Below, in pieces: positions 7,875-16,673 of a stretch of 64,000 nucleotides of DNA; position 1 is the first letter of the stretch; every line of letters begins with the position of its first letter. Source of the stretch: Chloroflexota bacterium (GTDB taxonomy: Bacteria > Chloroflexota > Anaerolineae > Aggregatilineales > Phototrophicaceae); assembly GCA_016223085.1 (NCBI GenBank), contig JACRPS010000029.1:62001-126000 (forward strand), in the 5' to 3' direction. Under the pieces are notes generated by a model. The model did no database searches, had not been told where the DNA came from, and saw only the letters and a program-made list of their open reading frames with translations. A program made the position numbers and the translations under genes.

Positions 7875-8738
7875 TTAGGGCTTGGTCCAGGTGCCGGCGA
7901 CCTCATCCCGTATCCAGCCTTCCGGCGGCTCAGGCTGACAGGTGCTGTCCGGCGGGGTTTCCGTTTCTGCAAACACAATTTGAACGTCCTTACCGGTCAG
8001 CAGCTTGATGAAACTGCCGAGTGTGAGATTAGCTTCCCGTTCGGCTCGCGTCGTGATGCCCCCCTCAACCGCATCCGCGCGAAAGGCATTAAGCGCCGTA
8101 TACGATGCCAATTGGCGGATTTCGTCCCAATCCACACCGGGGCATAACGTGGTCGAACCCGCGTACTGGTCAATAAAATCTACGCTGCAACTGGTTAACT
8201 GCGCGTGTGGTAAGGTGAGCGTGTAGGTTTGAGAGGCTTCGTCGAAGGTCAGGTTTGCTTCTGTCAGCCCAGACAGGTCAATCCCGGCCCGTATCGTTCC
8301 CTGCGCGACATAGTCTGCGGAAAAACCGCACAGGTTGTTGCCCAGCACCCCGCGACGATCAACGCCGACCTGAATGTTGGCCTTCGCTAACTGCGCGCTG
8401 ACGCTGACCAGTTGCCCCATTGGCTGTAAATGGGTGACAATTGTGCGGGTACTAATGACGGCAGCCGTCACGGGTTTTGGCGAAAACAGGTTCTGGATGC
8501 CGCCAATCACATTATTGAGCGTAATCGTCCCCATCAGGATAGGCAGCACCACTGGCAGGCTGGCGACGATCCCAATGACTGCGATAAGCAGGGCGCAGCC
8601 GGTCAAACAGCCCGAACGCCCCTGTGGAACGTGAACGTTAGTCACAATGGGAACAGGCTGCGCTTCGCGCAGATTCAGCGCTTGTGAAGATTCATCTTGC
8701 GTATCCGTAAAGGGTAGGGGTTGTTCATCCTGGGGCAT
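7875..8738 (-). CDS. membrane-anchored DUF4230-type protein, paralogue
   Basis: The 287-residue product has a cytoplasmic N-terminus of ~45 residues, a TM helix (about 47-73) and the same NNVIGGIQNLF segment as its neighbour. The outer domain holds IRAGIDLSGLTEANLTFDE and YTLTLPHAQLTSC, again a DUF4230-like core. Several cysteines in the outer domain (in NNLCGF, LTSCSV and TLCPG) could form disulfides and are not shared with the paralogue. GGAGG lies 7 bases before the ATG. The gap to the next gene is 73 bases, so the two are probably co-transcribed. Confidence 0.75.
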   Translation of the reverse strand: MPQDEQPLPFTDTQDESSQALNLREAQPVPIVTNVHVPQGRSGCLTGCALLIAVIGIVASLPVVLPILMGTITLNNVIGGIQNLFSPKPVTAAVISTRTIVTHLQPMGQLVSVSAQLAKANIQVGVDRRGVLGNNLCGFSADYVAQGTIRAGIDLSGLTEANLTFDEASQTYTLTLPHAQLTSCSVDFIDQYAGSTTLCPGVDWDEIRQLASYTALNAFRADAVEGGITTRAEREANLTLGSFIKLLTGKDVQIVFAETETPPDSTCQPEPPEGWIRDEVAGTWTKP

Positions 8739-8925
8739 GATGGTGGCCTCCGTATCAAGATGAAAAACGGTTCAACTTTCTTTCAGTTTACCGGAAGCCG
8801 TGAGAGCTGAACATAGAGACTGGTCTGGCGCAAAAGGAATGATATGTATTCAGGTTGTGTGTTTGAATTTCGCTCCCACGTTATAATCACCCACAGCGTT
8901 GGGCGTAGAACACGGTATAAGCACA

Positions 8926-9561
8926 ATGTCGAGCCGCCTGGAACGAACCCGCATCAGCCAACTGACTTCGACCTACGGGCCGGATGAACCGCCGCGCCTG
9001 CCAATGGATTTCGGCGATTACCTGTCGCTGCTGTGGCGGCTGGACAAACACGCCGATGAACCGGCGAAGGTGGTCTACTACCGCCGCTGCGCGCTGGGGC
9101 TGGCGGATGGGCTAGGGTTAAAAGGGCGCAGCGTGTACCGGCTGGTGGAACTGACACCGCCGGGGCAGCTTTACCAGCAGCTTCCCAATGCGCCCTACCG
9201 GGGCACCAGCCGGCTGGTGGATGCCCAGGATCGCAAGGCGGCCATCGCCCAACTGGCGCAGCTTCGGGTGGATATTCTGCGCATCGGCACCTATCACGAC
9301 CAGTGGCCGGTAAGCTGGCCGGGCAGCGGGATTATTGATACCGACCTGCGCGAACGGGTGTTTGCCGTGTTATTCACCGCGCTGCAGGGCCAGTACGAAA
9401 ACTTCGGGCGGCTGCTGCTGGTGATTGACATTGTGCTGGGCGATCTGCTGCTGGGGATGCACCAGATGCGGGAGATCACCCTGCACGACCTGATTACCAA
9501 ACACAATTACCCGGACTTCTCCGACGCCCGCGTCCGCAGCGCCTACTACAGCGGGGCGTAA
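8926..9561 (+). CDS. uncharacterised soluble protein
   Basis: The start is taken as the ATG of MSSRLERTRISQL; an upstream in-frame GTG would add nine residues. The 211-residue product is largely helical with no signal peptide or TM segment long enough to be convincing; a hydrophobic stretch FGRLLLVIDIVLGDLLLGM around 165-185 is amphipathic. I recognise no domain. It stands alone between two genes of opposite direction. A TATAAT box lies about 45 bases upstream at 8880. Confidence 0.7.
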   Translation: MSSRLERTRISQLTSTYGPDEPPRLPMDFGDYLSLLWRLDKHADEPAKVVYYRRCALGLADGLGLKGRSVYRLVELTPPGQLYQQLPNAPYRGTSRLVDAQDRKAAIAQLAQLRVDILRIGTYHDQWPVSWPGSGIIDTDLRERVFAVLFTALQGQYENFGRLLLVIDIVLGDLLLGMHQMREITLHDLITKHNYPDFSDARVRSAYYSGA

Positions 9562-9602
9562 CCGTCCCCCGTTACCCTCATTGAACCCGACAGGTTGTAT
9601 CC

Positions 9603-10025
9603 CTACCGGAAATCGGTGATGATCCGGCGCACGCCCGGCACCTGCCGCACCTGCTCCAGCAGGTCATCGGCGTTCACGTCATCCGGCAGCCTGCCGGTCA
9701 GCACCACATTCCCGTACTGGAAGCGACCTACCCGCACGCCGGTCGGCAGCAGGCGGCCCACCTCCAGCCGGATGCTTTCATCGTCAAACAGGCGGGTGGC
9801 GTCAACCGAGGTGACACCTTCTACCGTCGGGATAAGATTCAGAAAATAGCGGCGGGTGTTGGGGGTTTGCACGTGGCCGGTCACGGTCACGGCGCCGTCC
9901 TGTACCTGCACCTGGATGCTGTGGCGATCTTTGGTGAGGGGGGGATACGTCAGCAGCAGCCGTTCGATGTCCGCCTGGATGTCCACATCGGGGCGGCGCG
10001 TAACCACCGTTGTATGAACCATCAT
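9603..10025 (-). CDS. double BON-domain protein
   Basis: The 140-residue product holds two BON-like units of about 65 residues each. In each, an IxxxL helix is followed by a beta pair with a V-x-V-x-G-x-V/L turn (VQDGAVTVTGHVQTP and FQYGNVVLTGRLPDD). BON domains of the OsmY/BON type bind membranes or peptidoglycan. There is no signal peptide here, which is unusual for OsmY relatives. GGAGG lies 4 bases before the first ATG and 7 bases before the second, so 10022 is an equally likely start. Confidence 0.8.
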   Translation of the reverse strand: MMVHTTVVTRRPDVDIQADIERLLLTYPPLTKDRHSIQVQVQDGAVTVTGHVQTPNTRRYFLNLIPTVEGVTSVDATRLFDDESIRLEVGRLLPTGVRVGRFQYGNVVLTGRLPDDVNADDLLEQVRQVPGVRRIITDFR

Positions 10026-10123
10026 ATTACCTCCAACAGATTTATTCCTGACCGAACCAATACAGATAAGACCGTAACGGGGACTGCGTTCTCGATGAAC
10101 CTGATTCTATTGTAGACCAGAAA

Positions 10124-10945
10124 TCAGATGGCAGGGGCAAACCATCCGGCCCGCTTCAGGAAGTCCAGGCACGCGGGCAGTTCCTCCACGATCTGCCGGG
10201 CATTAGCCTGGTTGTTACCCGGTTCGCCGATCTCCAGCGATACCCAGCCGGAAAACTCGCGCAGCGCCGCCCCAATGGCGACGAAGTCCAGCAGGCCGCG
10301 CCCCGGCAGGCGGCGGTTGCTGTCCGCCAGATGAAGGTAAGCCACATCAGCGGCATAATCGCGCAGCGCGCCGGGCACGTCAGTTTCTTCCAGTGCCATG
10401 TGAAACAGGTCGGCGACCAGTTTGATGTGAGGATTGTCTTTGATCTTGCGCCGGACGCGCGCGCCATCGGCCAACGTGTTGATAAAGTGGGTTTCGTACC
10501 GGTTGATCGGCTCGATGTACAGGTCGGTGCCCATCGCATACACATAGTCCGACAGCGTGCGCAGATGGTTGTGCAGCAGTTCATATTCAAGCTGAATGAC
10601 CGATTTATAGGGTGTCAGGTCGGGCAGCGACGGCTCGCCAAAATGCGGCACGACGATCACCCCTGCCGCGCCCAGATCAACTGCGTTGACAATGGACTCG
10701 CGCAGTTCGGCCAGCGCCCGTTCGCGCTCGGCGCGGTCGGGATGCAGCAGATCGCTCTGGCGGCCATGATTTACGGCAGCAATGGCGAGGCCGGTAGCGC
10801 GTCTGGCCTCTACCAGCGCCGGCACGCGTCCGGTCAGCCCGCACCCCCACACTTCCACGCCCTGAAACCCCAGGCGGCGGGCGCACTCAAACTGCTCCAG
10901 CGGCGTTTTGCCGGGCAGCATGTCTTCCTGGATCGCAAAGCGCAC
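10124..10945 (-). CDS. sugar phosphate isomerase/epimerase, tagatose 3-epimerase-like TIM barrel
   Basis: I place the start at a GTG (MRFAIQEDMLPG) because AAGGGGG precedes it; the open frame upstream is not protein-like. The 273-residue product is an AP-endonuclease-type TIM barrel. Metal-site motifs of the D-tagatose/psicose 3-epimerase group are visible: IEPINRYETHFINT with the first Glu, VADLFHM with the Asp, YLHLADSNRRLPGRG, and VSLEIGEP with the last Glu. The reaction is probably reversible epimerisation of a free ketose or a related sugar acid; the substrate cannot be fixed. It stands alone, so no pathway context helps. Confidence 0.85.
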   Translation of the reverse strand: MRFAIQEDMLPGKTPLEQFECARRLGFQGVEVWGCGLTGRVPALVEARRATGLAIAAVNHGRQSDLLHPDRAERERALAELRESIVNAVDLGAAGVIVVPHFGEPSLPDLTPYKSVIQLEYELLHNHLRTLSDYVYAMGTDLYIEPINRYETHFINTLADGARVRRKIKDNPHIKLVADLFHMALEETDVPGALRDYAADVAYLHLADSNRRLPGRGLLDFVAIGAALREFSGWVSLEIGEPGNNQANARQIVEELPACLDFLKRAGWFAPAI

Positions 10946-11086
10946 GATCACCCCCTTATCACTGGCAGCGGAAGGATGTGGGTAAGTATAGCGCAGGGGG
11001 GGTTCAAGTAACGAGGGATGAGTCAGGCGAAACAAACGGATAGGGGTGGCTCGATGTGACCACCCCCACCCATTGCGCCCGCCTGC

Positions 11087-12112
11087 CTATTCCCACTCCT
11101 CGACCGTCAGGCGCGATTCGTCGGCCTTCTGATCGCGGGAACTCTTGGCGACGTAGCGTTTCCACAGCCGATGTGTGATCGCTTCCGGGTCACGCTCCAC
11201 GCCCTGTTCCGCGAAATACTCGCAGATGCGGGTCACGTCGCGTTCGAGGATGAAACGCGCGTTGCCGTTGCCCCGGCTGTTGACCACCTGCGGGAAGTCA
11301 ATGATCGTGATTTTGCCCTCCCAGTACAGGATGTTGTAGGCCGACAGGTCACCGTGAATCAGGTCGTGCCGCAGCATCAGTTCGATGTTCCACAGCACCA
11401 CGTTGAACAGGTCGCGCGCTTCGTCGGTTTCCAGCGCCACATCCTGTAAGATCGGCGCGGCCATTTTGTCGTCGCCGTGATAGCTCATCAGGATGGCGTT
11501 TTCGCTGGCGGCGAACGGCTTCGGCACGGACGCGCCGGCGTTGTACAGCGTTTGCAGCGATTTGAGTTCGTGCATCAGCCAGGACGTATGAGATAGCTGT
11601 CTCCCGTAGGCGGTCTTTTTGCCGATAGCGCGCTGTATCCGGTCGGCGTGGACACTCTGATTCACGTCATGGCCGTCGCTGGACAGCACGCCGCGCCCTT
11701 CGCGGTAGGCGGCATCGTTACGCAGGTTGCGGAACATGCGCGGGCGATAGACTTTGGCCGCGACGTTGCCGCCGCCAACGGCTTTGGTACCCTGGCAGCG
11801 GTAGACGCTGGCTTCCTTGCCGCCTTTCACCCGCGCCAGCACGTCGCTGATGTAGTGCTGGTTGAAGAAGTCCTTCAGCGACTCCAGCAGCCAGCCTTCT
11901 TCAAACAGCCCTGGGTGATAGGTGGTTTTGAAGCCCGCTTCCAGACCAACGGCGTCGGCGAGTTCCGCGACGATCTGGTCCTGCGACTTCTTCGGCGTGT
12001 GTTTGTTTTTGCCCTTGCGCGTCTTCCGCGCCTTGCGGTCGGTGCGCAGCGGATTAAACAGGTCTTCGTAGTCGTCGTACGGGTCGGAGTACGAATCGGG
12101 ATATGAGGACAA
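11087..12112 (-). CDS. RIO-type atypical Ser protein kinase
   Basis: The 341-residue product has an acidic/tyrosine-rich N-terminus and a very basic segment (about 25-43), then a RIO kinase core. The flexible loop GGKEASVY is at 97-104, the ATP lysine is K120 in VAAKVYR, the catalytic loop HGDLSAYN is at 253-260 and the metal motif IDFPQ is at 271-275. The HGDLSxYNIL/IDFPQ pair is the RIO1 signature. RIO1 acts in small-subunit ribosome maturation in archaea and eukaryotes; the bacterial role is not settled. All catalytic residues are present. It stands alone and starts about 470 bases from its divergent neighbour. Confidence 0.93.
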   Translation of the reverse strand: MSSYPDSYSDPYDDYEDLFNPLRTDRKARKTRKGKNKHTPKKSQDQIVAELADAVGLEAGFKTTYHPGLFEEGWLLESLKDFFNQHYISDVLARVKGGKEASVYRCQGTKAVGGGNVAAKVYRPRMFRNLRNDAAYREGRGVLSSDGHDVNQSVHADRIQRAIGKKTAYGRQLSHTSWLMHELKSLQTLYNAGASVPKPFAASENAILMSYHGDDKMAAPILQDVALETDEARDLFNVVLWNIELMLRHDLIHGDLSAYNILYWEGKITIIDFPQVVNSRGNGNARFILERDVTRICEYFAEQGVERDPEAITHRLWKRYVAKSSRDQKADESRLTVEEWE

Positions 12113-12582
12113 GGTTTGGCTTCCTTCTTCGGTTGCGTTACGTTTGTATCAGGAACTGAAACCGACCTCTCCCGCATGGAGAGAGCCAGCGCCGTTCGGG
12201 GCAGGTCTATCGGTTGCCGAAGCAGGAACGCGCATCAGGCCGCACACAACAGGCAAACGCCGATTATCCGCCTCGAAACGAGGTACGATTCGGGGTACGC
12301 CTGGGTTGCCTGGCTGTTAAAAACGGGGATTCAGAATCGAATCGCAGTCAGGAAGCGAGGCAGCGAGGCGTACCGCTCACGACAAGTCTCATGACCAATT
12401 GTGACATGCAACGCCTCCTATTGGACTCTCACGAACACCAGGATGAGAATAACATAAGATGTGTCCGGCTGTCAATCACCCACCGCCGCCGACATGGTAA
12501 AATCCACCGAAAGTCGTAGGCGCACCCTACCCGGTTGGAGAGGGTTTCGGCCCGATAACAGGGTTGCGTTGAGGAAAGCCGG
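12113..12582. other. divergent intergenic region without genes
   Basis: These 470 bases separate the RIO kinase and SanA-like genes. I see no gene. A small hairpin (CTCTCCCGCATGGAGAG) lies near 12165. A weak sigma-70-like pair on the plus strand is TTGGAC at 12421 and GAGAAT at 12445 with an 18-base spacer, which could serve the SanA-like gene. Confidence 0.4.
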
Positions 12583-13299
12583 ATGAAACGAGTAAGCCGT
12601 TTGTTCAAGACAGCGTTCAGGATGCCTTTGCTGCGCTGGCTAACGCTGCGTCGGGTGCTGGTCATAAGCGCCGTGCTGCTGCCGCTGGCCGTCGCGCTGG
12701 TGGTTGCCCTGCGTGCTTACAGCGCGTGGCAGGCCAGCGGACAGATTTATGCCTTCGAGGACGTGCCGGAACGCCCGGTGGCGCTTGTCTTTGGCGCGCA
12801 GGTGTACCGCAGCGGGCGGCTGAGCGCGATGCTGGCTGACCGGGTGGCCGTCGGCGCGCGGCTGTACCACGCCGGTAAGGTGCAGGCGCTGCTGCTGACC
12901 GGCGATAATCACCTGGAAACCTATAACGAGCCGGAAGCGATGCGCCGCTACGCGCTGGAATTGGGCGTGCCGGCGGACGCGCTGGTGCTGGATTATGCCG
13001 GCTTCCGCACCTACGATAGCTGCTACCGCGCCCGCGATATTTTTAAGGTGAACAGCGCCATTCTGGTGACGCAGGGCTTCCACCTTGACCGCGCGCTGCT
13101 GACCTGCGGCGGGCTGGGGCTGGACGTGGTCGGTGTGGCTGCCGATTTTGTGCGCCCCTCCGGTTACAGCGCCGTCAGTCTGTTCCGCAGCCAGCTACGC
13201 GAACTGCCCGCGACGGCGATGGCCGTGTTGGACCTGCTGCGCGGCGATCAACCGGCTTTTCTGGGCGAACCGCTGCCCATTTTTGCGGATGCAGGTTAA
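12583..13299 (+). CDS. SanA/YdcF-type DUF218 membrane protein
   Basis: The 238-residue product has a basic N-terminus and one TM helix (about 24-45), then a DUF218 domain. Typical features are VFGAQVYRSGRLSAMLADRV (start of the fold, with G-A-x-V and S-x-x-L-x-x-R), LLLTGDN, and YDSCYRARDIF. DUF218 proteins such as SanA affect the permeability barrier to large antibiotics such as vancomycin, and the fold suggests a nucleotide- or lipid-pyrophosphate-binding enzyme. A secreted hydrolase starts 10 bases after its stop, so they form an operon. Confidence 0.88.
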   Translation: MKRVSRLFKTAFRMPLLRWLTLRRVLVISAVLLPLAVALVVALRAYSAWQASGQIYAFEDVPERPVALVFGAQVYRSGRLSAMLADRVAVGARLYHAGKVQALLLTGDNHLETYNEPEAMRRYALELGVPADALVLDYAGFRTYDSCYRARDIFKVNSAILVTQGFHLDRALLTCGGLGLDVVGVAADFVRPSGYSAVSLFRSQLRELPATAMAVLDLLRGDQPAFLGEPLPIFADAG

Positions 13300-13308
13300 G
13301 GAGTGACC

Positions 13309-14271
13309 ATGAAACGCTTCGCGCTGTTGCTGCTTCTGCTGACGTTCGGGCTGACCGGCGCGGTCGCCGCGCAGGAAGCCACGCCGGAAATTGTCACCCC
13401 GCAGGATTTGGCTGACCCCGACGGCCAGTTTGTGGACATAGAGGGTGTATCCGTCTACTACCGTCAAGCCGGCCCGGCGGACGGCCCGGCGGTGCTGCTG
13501 CTGCATGGCTTCCTCGGCTCGACCGTCAACTGGGACGACACGATTCCTGTGCTGGCGGAGGCCGGTTATCACGTCATTGCCTTTGATCGTCCGCCGTTTG
13601 GCCTGTCGGACAAACGTCCCGAACTCGATTATTCACTGGAAGCGCAGGCCGCGCTGACCGCCGGCTTGATGGACAAACTCGGCATTGACCGGGCGGCGCT
13701 GGTCGGGCACAGCGCCGGCGGGGCGGTGGCGGCGCAGTTCGCGCTGGCGTACCCGGAGCGTGTCAGCAAACTGGTGCTGGTGGCCGGCGCGATTGGCTTA
13801 AACGCGGCTGACGACGCTGCCGACAGTCAGGCGTCGCAGGCGTTCAGCTTCCTGCGCGATGCTGACCCGAACAATCCACTGGCGCAGTTGGCGCTGCGCG
13901 CCTTTTTTACGTCGGACTTCGCCCGGAACATGCTGCGCGAGTCGGTCAGCGACCCCGACCGGGTGACGCCGGAACTGGTCGAGCGTAATTCGGCCTATCT
14001 GAAGCTGCGCGGCTGGGAAGCCGGTTTGCTGGCCTTCACCCGCGACGCGCAGTTTGACAAACCCGACCTTGATAGCCTGGCGAAGATGGAGATTCCCGTG
14101 CTGCTGCTGTGGGGCGAGGACGACAACACTGTTCCGCTGGCGGTCGGCGAACGCCTGCGCGATACTTTTCCCAACGACACCTGGAAGCCGTACCCGAATG
14201 CCGGCCACATGCTGATGCTGGACGCGGGTGAGGCCATGCACGCCGATCTGCTGGCGTTTCTGGCGGAATAG
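13309..14271 (+). CDS. secreted alpha/beta hydrolase
   Basis: AAGGAG lies 5 bases before the ATG of MKRFALLLLLL, preferred over a GTG 6 bases earlier. A cleavable signal peptide (cleavage near VAAQE) is followed by a standard alpha/beta hydrolase fold. The oxyanion HGFLGS motif is near 66, the nucleophile elbow GHSAGG has the Ser at about 135, the acid is in WGEDDNTV and the His is in NAGHMLML. The whole triad is present. Likely activity is on a small ester, epoxide or similar substrate outside the cell. It is probably co-transcribed with the SanA-like gene. Confidence 0.9.
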   Translation: MKRFALLLLLLTFGLTGAVAAQEATPEIVTPQDLADPDGQFVDIEGVSVYYRQAGPADGPAVLLLHGFLGSTVNWDDTIPVLAEAGYHVIAFDRPPFGLSDKRPELDYSLEAQAALTAGLMDKLGIDRAALVGHSAGGAVAAQFALAYPERVSKLVLVAGAIGLNAADDAADSQASQAFSFLRDADPNNPLAQLALRAFFTSDFARNMLRESVSDPDRVTPELVERNSAYLKLRGWEAGLLAFTRDAQFDKPDLDSLAKMEIPVLLLWGEDDNTVPLAVGERLRDTFPNDTWKPYPNAGHMLMLDAGEAMHADLLAFLAE

Positions 14272-14353
14272 CCGGCTTAACCCGTTAACCGAAGCAGAAG
14301 TGGATTTTCAAGTAGGGACACGGCGCTGCCATGTCCCTGCACCTTAATGGTTA

Positions 14354-14435
14354 AGTGTCTATCCATAAACCCTTCGTAGGGGCACGGCATGCCGTGCCCC
14401 TACCGACAAATAAAAGAGGTTTACGGATAGGTTCT
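14354..14435 (+). mobile_element. MITE-like element, family A
   Basis: An 82-bp element has imperfect terminal inverted repeats (CTATCCATAAACC and GGTTTACGGATAG) around a perfect 28-bp palindrome with arm GTAGGGGCACGGCA. The outside bases are TTAA and TAAA, consistent with a TA target duplication as made by IS630/Tc1-type transposases. It has no coding capacity. Five more copies occur in the window. Confidence 0.85.
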
Positions 14436-14437
14436 AA

Positions 14438-14496
14438 ATGAAAGTAGGGGCGAACTGGCGGTGTGCCCCTACACTTGATGCATCTGTTTTTGATCA
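14438..14496. mobile_element. MITE-like element, family B, decayed copy
   Basis: The right half matches the family B end (cATCTGTTTTxGxTCA) and the core GTAGGGGCGAACTGGCGG is a mutated palindrome. It abuts the family A copy. Confidence 0.6.
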
Positions 14497-14705
14497 CCCA
14501 TAAGGTTGCCGCTGTCAGGCATTCTTTCCCACATTCACGTCCCTCTCAGGTGCTGCTTACACCCGCTTTAATGGTGTTGAGTAGGAGATTGCCGGATACC
14601 CATCAACAGGGCAGCAATCATGACCCGCTCTGGTTACGCCTCTATTTCGCCGCTTACCGGCCTGACTACCAACCACACCTGTGTTACTTCAGCGGTTCCA
14701 GATGC

Positions 14706-15341
14706 CTACTGGGTTAAGGATTCGCGTGTTAGTCGGGTATTGGCCGGAAGTGGATCAACGTAACCTTGTGGTAGGCTAAACAGGGCACCGGCAACGGTTG
14801 CGCTAATCCAGCCGTGATAACCGTTGTAGCTGTCAATAGAATCGTTGAGTTCCATCAACGCGATCCAGGCAACGCTCAGGGCTGTATCCATATCGGCAAC
14901 AACTGTCCGGAATTCATCCGTGTCCAACTCCGGTACGGCATTCTCCCCATCCAGGAGCGAATGGACATTACTACTAAACGTTACGACACCTGGAAATCGG
15001 CTTGCAAGACTGGAGTTGGCGCGGTTAAAGGTTGTTAACGCACCCGCAAGCCTGGTATAGGACCGATTGGCAGACAGGTCTACGTCAACGCTATCCAGGA
15101 ACGTCATGACACTTGAAAGCGATGGCTCAATCGCTGGAAAGGCTAATTCGTAAGCAATTTGCGCGGCCTCTACCCTTGCCTCACGAGCAATCAATTCGTT
15201 GCGGTCACCAGGTATCGAGACAACCAGCAACATCAGGAACACGAGCACGGCTACCCCGATAATTTTGTTCCGGCGACTCAGACGACTCAGGAATCCTTTT
15301 TTGACAACTTCCTGACCAGTTGGTTTTGCAGATGCAGTCAT
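14706..15341 (-). CDS. single-helix membrane protein, possibly LemA-like
   Basis: AAGGAG 6 bases before the ATG of MTASAKPTGQEV fixes the start; the 20 residues of open frame upstream are not used. The 211-residue product has a TM helix (about 27-45) preceded by a basic segment (RLSRRNK), then a helical outer domain. Segments such as YTRLAGALTTFNRANSSLASRFP and a final GALFSLPQGYVDPLP recall the LemA family, in which AYNxAxxxFP is typical. That similarity is weak, so the assignment is tentative. Base composition is less GC-rich than the surroundings. Confidence 0.7.
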   Translation of the reverse strand: MTASAKPTGQEVVKKGFLSRLSRRNKIIGVAVLVFLMLLVVSIPGDRNELIAREARVEAAQIAYELAFPAIEPSLSSVMTFLDSVDVDLSANRSYTRLAGALTTFNRANSSLASRFPGVVTFSSNVHSLLDGENAVPELDTDEFRTVVADMDTALSVAWIALMELNDSIDSYNGYHGWISATVAGALFSLPQGYVDPLPANTRLTRESLTQ

Positions 15342-15782
15342 GACTTGCTCCTTTGAGTTAATCTGCTTTTCTTGGGGATGTTCGGTATAGGCTCTCCTCA
15401 AAGTCTTTATCAGAGCATCCTAAAAATCGGGGGTAACCACAGAAATAGTAAGCTGAAACTTACGTTCTCTTGAAATAATTATACCACTATTTTGTTGATG
15501 TAGATGTTTATTGAGAAATATTCACAAGTCATATTGAGAATTAGTGTAGAACCTTTCACTAATTGCTTCCAAATCACGGATTGGGGTCAGTTGCGGCGAT
15601 TTCGAGCAGGCTTCAAGCCCCCCTCCATCAGAAAGGGTAGTCGGGTGGTCCACAGCTGCCGGCGGAACACGACAGGAAGGAGGGGTTATTCTGAGTGGGT
15701 TCTAAACCATCTGGCAGCTTCTTCTGACGCCGGACTAACACGGAACAGAGTATCGTAGGGCAGACGAGCATCGGAGCCGCGC
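15342..15782. other. gene-free divergent region
   Basis: These 441 bases lie between two divergent genes. The left half (15400-15560) is clearly AT-richer than the surroundings and is the likely promoter zone. I see no gene, no clear sigma-70 pair and no repeat. Confidence 0.4.
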
Positions 15783-16652
15783 ATGGTTGTCATCGAAAAC
15801 GCCGCCTACGGCCATCATGAACTGCTCTACAACCGGTTTATGGAACCCGCCCTGCAGTCGGCCATCCACCTGCTGCGCCTGCCGCCCGGCTCACGCGGGC
15901 TGGACGCGGGCTGCGGCCCCGGCGGCGTGCTGCATCTGCTAGATAATGCCACCGGCAGCGTCGGCCACATCACCGGCGTGGATATTTCGCCGGCGCTGCT
16001 GGACATGGCGCGGCAACAGGTCGAACAATGGAAGCTGGATGGCCGCGTCAGCCTGGCCTGCGCCGATTTGAGCCAACCGCTGCCGTTTGCCGACGACGTA
16101 TTTGACTGGGTATGGAGTGCCGATGTCTTGTGTTCCGATGGCGAAGCGCGCGGTTTTGCCGACCCGGTCGAGGTGATCCGGGAGTTTGCGCGGGTAGTGA
16201 AGCCCGGCGGCACGGTGGCAATCTTCCTGGGCAACCGGCTGGGCGCGATGTACCTGCCTGGCCATGCCCACCTCGAACAGTGCCTGTCCACCGCGATTCA
16301 GTTGAACTATCTCAAAACGGGCCGCTTCGCGCCGTCGTTTTATCACGAGCCGGTGCTGGCCTGGCTGCGGACAGCCGGCCTGACGCACCTCAAAATCTCC
16401 GCCCACATCGCGGAGTACCAGTACCCGCTGAAACCGGACGTGCGCGATTACATCCGGGAATTTATCTTCGCCAGGGAATACGCCCCCACGCCGGAACTCA
16501 AGCAGCGGGCGCATGGCGTCGGCCTGACGGAAGACGAGTGGGCGACCTGGGTGGACATCTCCGACCCGGCGTCGCCCAACTATCTGCTTGACAGCGAAGA
16601 CTACTACTGCGTCCGCTTTGGCACGCTGGCGACCGGCCACGTACTGGAATAA
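15783..16652 (+). CDS. class I SAM-dependent methyltransferase
   Basis: The 289-residue product has the Rossmann motif I GLDAGCGPGG at about 39-48, motif II ITGVDISPALLDMA, an acidic post-II segment CADLSQPLPFADD and a FDWVWSADVL motif IV region. These follow the UbiE/Methyltransf_11 group. A C-terminal helical part with YCVRFGTLATG probably caps the substrate. It is soluble. The methyl acceptor is unknown. The gene converges on the TPR gene with 21 bases between stops. Confidence 0.88.
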   Translation: MVVIENAAYGHHELLYNRFMEPALQSAIHLLRLPPGSRGLDAGCGPGGVLHLLDNATGSVGHITGVDISPALLDMARQQVEQWKLDGRVSLACADLSQPLPFADDVFDWVWSADVLCSDGEARGFADPVEVIREFARVVKPGGTVAIFLGNRLGAMYLPGHAHLEQCLSTAIQLNYLKTGRFAPSFYHEPVLAWLRTAGLTHLKISAHIAEYQYPLKPDVRDYIREFIFAREYAPTPELKQRAHGVGLTEDEWATWVDISDPASPNYLLDSEDYYCVRFGTLATGHVLE

Positions 16653-16673
16653 AGCGTTTGGTTTCGTGCTGGC

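Larger units (their letters stand above)
14272..14705. repeat. repeat-filled intergenic region
   Basis: This 434-base stretch has no gene. It holds a degenerate GTAGGG palindrome (14312-14340), one family A MITE-like element (14354-14435) and, directly after it, a decayed family B element (14438-14496). The rest shows nothing recognisable. Confidence 0.7.
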
